Source: Pohlia nutans | Taxonomy: Eukaryota > Streptophyta > Bryopsida > Bryales > Mniaceae | Assembly: GCA_022496805.1 (NCBI GenBank) | Contig: CM040089.1 | Location: 39,974,372 to 40,038,371 of the forward strand | DNA length: 64,000 nucleotides | Direction: 5' to 3' | Shown: in pieces, positions 58,800-64,000 of the stretch | How positions within the stretch are numbered: position 1 is the stretch's first letter | How the letters are laid out: the number at the start of each line of letters is the position of its first letter | Made by a program: the position numbers and the translations under genes | Notes under the pieces: model-generated | What the model was told of the DNA's origin: nothing | The model's input: only the letters and a program-made list of their open reading frames with translations | The model's database searches: none

Positions 58800-59596
58800 A
58801 ACCATAACACTTCAATAGTAGAAAGGGATACTTGGGACAACAAACTACAGTGCAAGAGCTTGGTGTCCAAATGGTCCCGTGGCACATTGCTCTCGTGCTA
58901 AGTTATAGCTTGTTGCCCCAAGTACCCCTTTCTTACTAGTAACGGAATCATGTATTTCATTTGTGGAAATTCATTAAAAAAAAAACAATTAATTAATTTT
59001 TTAAATGTGGTCAAGGTTATTGATAACTGCTGTTCAGGTTTTGGACTGTTGCCTTTTGAGTTGAAAAAGAGAGAACCAAATCACATAACCGCATGTGTCT
59101 TTAGCTCAGCCCACATCCATCTGGACAAACAAGAAAACAAAGTTAGCATGTGAAGCAAAATACTTAATATTCTTTGAGTCGTTGAGTGGCACTCACTCAC
59201 GCTATAAAGGGCGTGAATAAAAAGTCTCGTGCTTGTTTCACCTGCTAGTTCTTGAAAATTGTGAGACCCATTCTATCATAGCCACTTATGACACTCAAAG
59301 TGTTCATAACATGGGCATGTAACCCTGTAATTGTCACAATATTACCATTTTTTATTTTATTTTTTGGCCACAATATCCCCCAAATGCCTGGGCCTATGAC
59401 CATGGAATCGTGCTTTACTTGCCATACTCAATTTTTTCCACTATAAATAAGAAGAGTATTCAATTTTATTTTTTAGTAGATGAAGTCATGTGTCTACTAC
59501 AAATCATGAATTTTTCATACTTTTGGTAAAAATATTGAAATTATTATGATTTTTGGAAGCGATTGTGAAGAAAAATTCATATTAATTTCAAAATGT
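58800..59596. other. Intergenic DNA
   Basis: Nothing recognised; AT-rich. Confidence 0.4.
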
Positions 59597-59918
59597 ACAT
59601 AACATTCAGTAGCCTTCCAAGAGGGTGCCTTTTAGTTTCATCCGCCTTTATATATGGAGTGACCAGTGATTTGTAATTGAATGGACTATTCAATCAAATA
59701 AACAATTACAAAGCACTGTTGAATTGTGATTGAGTGAGTGCTTTTGATTACTATTCACCATGGTTGATTACTCTTGCTTAATGCCACCTACCCCCATAGC
59801 TACTGATGTGATGTGGAATATCCCACATCATTTCATTGGGGGGATGAAATGATGTGGGATATTCCACATCATTTTGTTGGGGGAAGGCAACAGTCACAAA
59901 GGCTACTGAATGTTATGT
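59597..59918. mobile_element. ACATAACATTCAG-type MITE Z1 (322 bp)
   Basis: Perfect 18-bp terminal inverted repeats ACATAACATTCAGTAGCC / GGCTACTGAATGTTATGT. Contains a perfect 27-bp hairpin (59810-59870). Related pieces at 41265-41445 and 48255-48377. Confidence 0.85.
59810..59870. repeat. Perfect 27-bp inverted repeat with 7-nt loop
   Basis: The left arm 59810-59836 (starting GATGTGGAATATCCC) is exactly complementary to 59844-59870, separated by TGGGGGG. If transcribed it would fold into a perfect hairpin of small-RNA precursor size. Confidence 0.92.
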
Positions 59919-60508
59919 AGTACACTCAAAAAATCCGGTTTTTTTACCAAAGGTGCAAATTACAATGAAGAAACTTACAATAAATGAAAATCGTTCGTTT
60001 ATCTTAATTTAGATTTTTTCTACACCGTGGTAATACCCACCAAACTTGTAACTCCTATAAAGCACTCAATTTTTAGAGTTTAAAAAAATTGGAGTGGAGT
60101 AAAAGCTAGACTTGGTAAGTTTCATTTTGTTAGTTAAACTCGAATGCAATAAGACTCATTTTTATGGCCTAAATTTAGTTTAAGAAGAAAAAAACAAGAA
60201 AAATCCAAATACACTGTATAGAGAATTGTTTTACGACTCTTTTTGTAGTTAAGACCCCGTGTAAAATCCAAAAAAAGTTTGACTAATCTAAATTCAACTT
60301 GAAGATGACAAAACAAAATTTAGTGGTATGACCAAATTAAATTCTTCACAAAAATAGAATTGGATGGAAATCATCTATGCAACAGTTGGAATTGAATTAT
60401 AGTGAGTTACAGTCATAAGCCAAGTTTTGGCCTACTAGGCGTTTAGGGAATATAGCACGTTTGGCCCCAAAAATGAACAAGTGACATATGTCATTGATTG
60501 ATTGGTTG
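59919..60508. other. Intergenic DNA
   Basis: A lone motif AGGCGTTTAGGGAATA near 60439 resembles a TTAA-element right end without a partner. Otherwise nothing. Confidence 0.35.
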
Positions 60509-60818
60509 AAATCCCTAAGTGACTCATGCACTATAAGAAAACTTGGTAAAATAAGCTACACAAGTTTGTCATGTGCAGTTGTTTTGGCCACCATGAACTG
60601 CAGAAATCAAACATATGCAAAATCTTCATTTTCTTACTACAAGTGCAATTTTTGGAATTAGGGGGCATATAAAACATTTTTGGATGTCTTCTTATAAGGA
60701 TGTCTTAGATATGCTCTTTAAAGTTGAAGCTCAAAAAAGTTAAAGAAGTCTCATTTTATAATACATTTAGGTATTGCCCTCGGTATTGCCCAAACCCTTT
60801 AGGCACTTAGGGGTTAGG
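60509..60818. mobile_element. Possible decayed TTAA-type element T21
   Basis: Candidate ends TCCCTAAGTGACTCATGC and TTAGGCACTTAGGGGTTAG face each other about 310 bp apart. Both TTAA boxes are degraded. Low confidence. Confidence 0.35.
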
Positions 60819-61499
60819 TTGCAAATAGTATAGTATAAATTTAGTGTGGGAATAGATGAATGTTTTTTTTTAATTGTATTTTAAGAAGTGCAAGTTGTGA
60901 TCTTTGATAAAATAATGCAGATACTTACATTCATGGGTTGGATGAAACATGTAAAATGAAGATTGAATCATAACTTATTTCTCCAAACACCAGTAGAAAA
61001 GGTGACATTACCGAGGGAGATGCCCAATTCCACGCATGCACTGTGATTTTGCTCGGGCATGTCCCTAGGGAGCGCCACCTTTTCTACTAGTGAAAATATG
61101 CACATTCATCATAATGTAGTGATATTATCCTTGCATTACATTTTTTTTCAGCATTATTATTCTCTGATCACATTTCAATAGTCCGTTTTTGGACAATATA
61201 GCGAAAAAACCGCCCCGCCAAAAACCGCTGGACTAGACCACATGAACAGAACGTATGATATGCAAACAAGCATGAGTAGTGATTTCATGAAATCTTTGCA
61301 TATCTCGATGATTGCACCTCATTTGGTGTGACTACAAGCCGAGCGTCCCCTTCTCTGTTGCTGGAGTCCTACCACTCAGCAAACTCAACAGTTACACGTA
61401 CATACATAGTCTGTACTTCATCCAAGAAAATTAAAAACTGGGGGAAAAAGAATTAAAAAACCAGGTAAAAGGTAGCGAATAAATTTTGTTATTCTATTG
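60819..61499. other. Intergenic DNA
   Basis: No gene. An inverted pair AAAAGGTGAC / GCGCCACCTTTTCTACTAG around 60990-61090 may mark another MITE but was not resolved. Confidence 0.35.
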
Positions 61500-62260
61500 G
61501 TAAAGTGACACCCACCTTGGAATGTAGCCAGGTGAGGAAAAAAATGGATAGAGTCATCCATATACATGCTCACCCATAAAATTATCTATTATAAGGCACT
61601 TTCATTCAAATAATCACAATTTCAATATCTTGTTGAGAAGACTTTTGCAATTTCATCCACTTTTCTGTCTATGTAAATGTAGCCACTCCTAAACTCAAAA
61701 AAGATTCTAGCGAAAATTTGCCAAAAATTAACCCCTAAAGGACCCAAGAAGCCCATATTGGGCCTTATGTTTCTTTTAGTGGTTTTGAATAGGTCCTATG
61801 TGGACTTCTTTTCGTTCAAATTTCTTTAATTTTTTATCAACAAATGCAATGTTCTTCACTAATTCTGGTGAAATAAAATTTGGTCTCATCCAAATTGTAT
61901 TTATCACACCGTGATCAATTAAATTTGACAATTCAAAACCATGAATCCTTGATCCTTTAGGAGTTAAAGGCCCAGAAGTCTTTAGGTCATGTCACCATTT
62001 GGGTACTTGCAATGTAGCCATGTAAGGAATTTTTTTTGGGATAGAATCATCCATACATATGTTCATCCATAAAATGATCTATAATAAGCCACTTTCATCC
62101 AACTACTGGCAATTTTAATATTTTATTAAGAAGACTTCTGCAATTTCATCCACTTTCTTGCCCATTTAAATGTAGCCACTCCCAAAATCATGGAAGATTC
62201 TGGCGAAAATTCGCCAAAAATTTAAAGGCTGAAAAATCTTAAGGTCAGGTCACACCGCTT
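61500..62260. repeat. Tandem duplication (about 250-bp unit), one copy hit by a TTAA-MITE
   Basis: Unit 1 (about 61507-61731 plus 61968-61990) and unit 2 (about 61991-62260) share GGAATGTAGCCA-like, ATAGA(G/A)TCATCCATA(T/C)A, ACTTTCAT(T/C)CAA, TGCAATTTCATCCACTTT and AAATGTAGCCACTCC blocks. Unit 1 is split by the element at 61728-61967; unit 2 retains the unoccupied TTAA. Confidence 0.88.
61728..61967 (+). mobile_element. TTAA-MITE T22 (240 bp) with empty-site control
   Basis: Starts TTAACCCCTAAAGGACCCAA and ends TTGATCCTTTAGGAGTTAA. Same subfamily as 35561-35788. The neighbouring tandem unit shows the sequence before insertion, with a single TTAA. Confidence 0.93.
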
Positions 62261-62703
62261 GTATGGACAGAGAGCCAATTCAACTATGAGAAAGGAGCAG
62301 GCAACTTGCTTATTATTATGGTAAGGTGATTATGCTGAATGGCTTGATGGCGATTCCATCCATTGATACGTTTGATAAATTTGAAAAAAAACCAAAGACC
62401 AAAGACGGCAAGCAAGAGACAAAGGGGAAGCCAACAAGGAAGGGTGACGGGCGGACCCCACTACATGGTCACAGAAAACCAGCGTGTGCAAGTGTACTTT
62501 TGTTGTTTTTAGTACAAGGCTCACCACCCCTGTGCACTAAAGTTAGTTTGGAATGTGGGCTCAGCACCCATTTGATTCTCATCCATCTTGTCCCATTTCA
62601 CCACTACCTGCCAAACGCATCTCCCCAATTCCCTTGTTTGCCAGTTTTTGGGAGTTTTTCCGGTGGCAGTTATTGATATCCCTCCATCCCTCACTATTCA
62701 CAT
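62261..62703. other. Intergenic DNA
   Basis: An open plus-strand stretch (to 62676) has low-complexity Lys/Thr then Pro/Leu content and no convincing start. No gene called. Confidence 0.3.
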
Positions 62704-62986
62704 TCAACCGCTGGCTGGTTGACATATGAGTGCTTGGATGAAAAAACTTACAACGAAACTTGGATGGATGTATGCAACCGCTGGCTGGTTGACAGTCCGA
62801 CATATGAGTGGTTGGATGAAAAACTTACAAGGAAACTTGGATGGATGTATGCAACCGCTGGCTTGTTGACATATGAGTGGTTGGATGAAAAAATTACAGG
62901 AAACTTGGATGGATGTATGCAACCGCTGGCTTGTTGACATATGAGTGGTTGGATGAAAAAATTACAGGAAACTTGGATGGATGTGG
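62704..62986. repeat. Minisatellite, four units of 67-77 bp
   Basis: Units start at 62704, 62775, 62852 and 62920, each opening CAACCGCTGGCT(G/T)GTTGACA and closing AAACTTGGATGGATGT. Units 3 and 4 are almost identical; unit 2 carries a 6-base insertion near its start. Unit lengths are not multiples of three, so it is not a coding repeat. Confidence 0.93.
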
Positions 62987-63208
62987 GTTTGCGTAACTGA
63001 CCATCATGCAATGTGTTTGGGATGCTCACATTTTGACTTTGAGATTTTATTAGTACAATGGAGTACGTCGTCGTCCTCCCGCCTTCTTGTGGTATATTGA
63101 ATTTTACAACAATTTTTTTTAGTCTCACAAGGACCTTGCCTTGAGAAAAAAGGCTTATATTCTGACTCTATTTTCATCCTTCACATGTAACTTCTGTGCT
63201 CGTTCCTA
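62987..63208. other. Intergenic DNA
   Basis: Nothing recognised. Confidence 0.4.
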
Positions 63209-63217
63209 CACTGAAGT

Positions 63218-63491
63218 AAAAGACTCTAAACCCCCGGACATTAATGCAAGCAGGTAAAAACTGCCCCCTATTTTGAACATGTAGGGGCCCACTTAAAAAA
63301 ATAACCCCCTCTTCCAAGGGTTTAAAATTCCCAAGGGGGTCCCCCAAGACCAAATTTTGGCCCGTAGGCCCCAAATTTGCAAAAAAAATTGCCAAAAAAA
63401 GACCCTAGGGTGCCCAAAATGGAAATTTCAGAAAATGGGGCCCATGGGTGAACAGTGGCCGCATTAACGTCCAGGGGATTTAGAGTCGGGG
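63218..63491. mobile_element. CTCTAAA-type MITE M3 (274 bp)
   Basis: Flanked by a 9-bp direct repeat CACTGAAGT (63209-63217 and 63492-63500). Terminal inverted repeats of about 26 bp (GACTCTAAACCCCCGGAC..., complement at 63461-63487). The interior, with CCGTAGGCCCCAAATT, is shared with 43191-43469. Confidence 0.88.
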
Positions 63492-64000
63492 CACTGAAGT
63501 CGCCGTGTGGGTGCGAGAATGGCGTGGGTACATTCATCCATTTGGATAAATTCTCATTTGTTTGAATACGTTATCATCCATTGGAACAAATTTTCATCCA
63601 ATTTGGATTAATTTCGTCACAAATATTTTGAGAAAATGATTATTAGTAAAGCCTCTCATAAGTACTGTGGGCCACAGTATATGGTGATTTTGGTGTACTG
63701 AGTTTATGTGTGGATGATCATCCAACCAAGTTCATCAGTGGGTGGTGATCATCCTTGGTCAGTTTTTCTTGGTTAGCATCCTAGGTAAAGTTGTGAATCT
63801 TTCTACAAAGGGATTGTGTGTTTGCAACATATTTATCTATTTCTGGGTGAAAGGTGACTGTGTATAGAAGTACAGATCCCAAGAGGAGGGAGTTTCTGCA
63901 AATTATTGAAAGGTTTTCAAGGCAGCCTTTCACCACCAGTATCCGGTCAAGGCAATTTCAACTTAGGGCCATTTTGGGAAAAACATGGCCGGTCAAGGCA
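63492..64000. other. Intergenic DNA to window end
   Basis: Nothing recognised. TGGTGATCATCC and GATGATCATCCAACC form loose inverted motifs near 63710-63755, and GGTCAAGGCA recurs near the end (63946, 63991). Confidence 0.35.

Noticed and set aside
62704..63128. Repetitive open frames over the minisatellite
   Set aside because: The repeat units are not multiples of three and the frames change between units, so the apparent repetitive protein is an artefact.

Overview
This is nuclear DNA of a green plant. It carries a nuclear psaF gene with a two-part plastid/lumen transit peptide, a type II metacaspase, a SCARECROW-LIKE 3 GRAS regulator, plant-type ALADIN and a plant WD40 protein family. Compact spliced genes sit in AT-rich DNA full of small non-autonomous transposons. 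I suspect a non-seed land plant (bryophyte or lycophyte grade), but the window does not settle the lineage.

Layout: 1.5-1.8 kb, last exon of a short-chain dehydrogenase (+). 4.7-5.5 kb, intronless psaF (+). 7.2-9.5 kb, type II metacaspase (-, 4 exons). 11.5-16.1 kb, nuclear-pore protein ALADIN (-, 14 exons, one of its introns apparently a U12-type AT-AC intron). 16.5-20.6 kb, WD40 protein (+, 8 exons), head to head with ALADIN across 444 bp. 26.4-28.2 kb, a decayed long reading frame split by a CACTA-type MITE. 32.6-33.7 kb, an isolated intact 351-codon AT-rich frame with a Cys/His cluster and a basic nuclear-localisation motif. 39.0-41.1 kb, the zf-HIT snoRNP assembly factor BCD1 (+, 5 exons). 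52.8-54.5 kb, SCL3 (-, single coding exon). The long gene models were built by joining exons at splice sites; each keeps an open frame throughout.

The intergenic DNA is dominated by one class of element: about 20 copies or fragments, roughly 170 to 1200 bp, bounded by TTAA (or a decayed TTAA) and ending in inverted repeats that start CCC(C/T)TAAA. This matches piggyBac-type termini. Several subfamilies occur as two or three copies, some inverted, and one insertion can be compared with its own empty site inside a tandem duplication (61.5-62.3 kb). Hairpins lie just inside many termini, and one shows a compensatory base-pair change between copies. Other mobile DNA includes three short Helitrons (one only 130 bp), a MITE with 8-9 bp target duplications, a MITE starting ACTACA, a MITE starting ACATAACATTCAG, and a CACTA MITE with a 3-bp target duplication.

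The genes are ordinary housekeeping, photosynthetic and regulatory genes and do not form a functional cluster; the ALADIN/WD40 pair is the only arrangement that suggests shared control.
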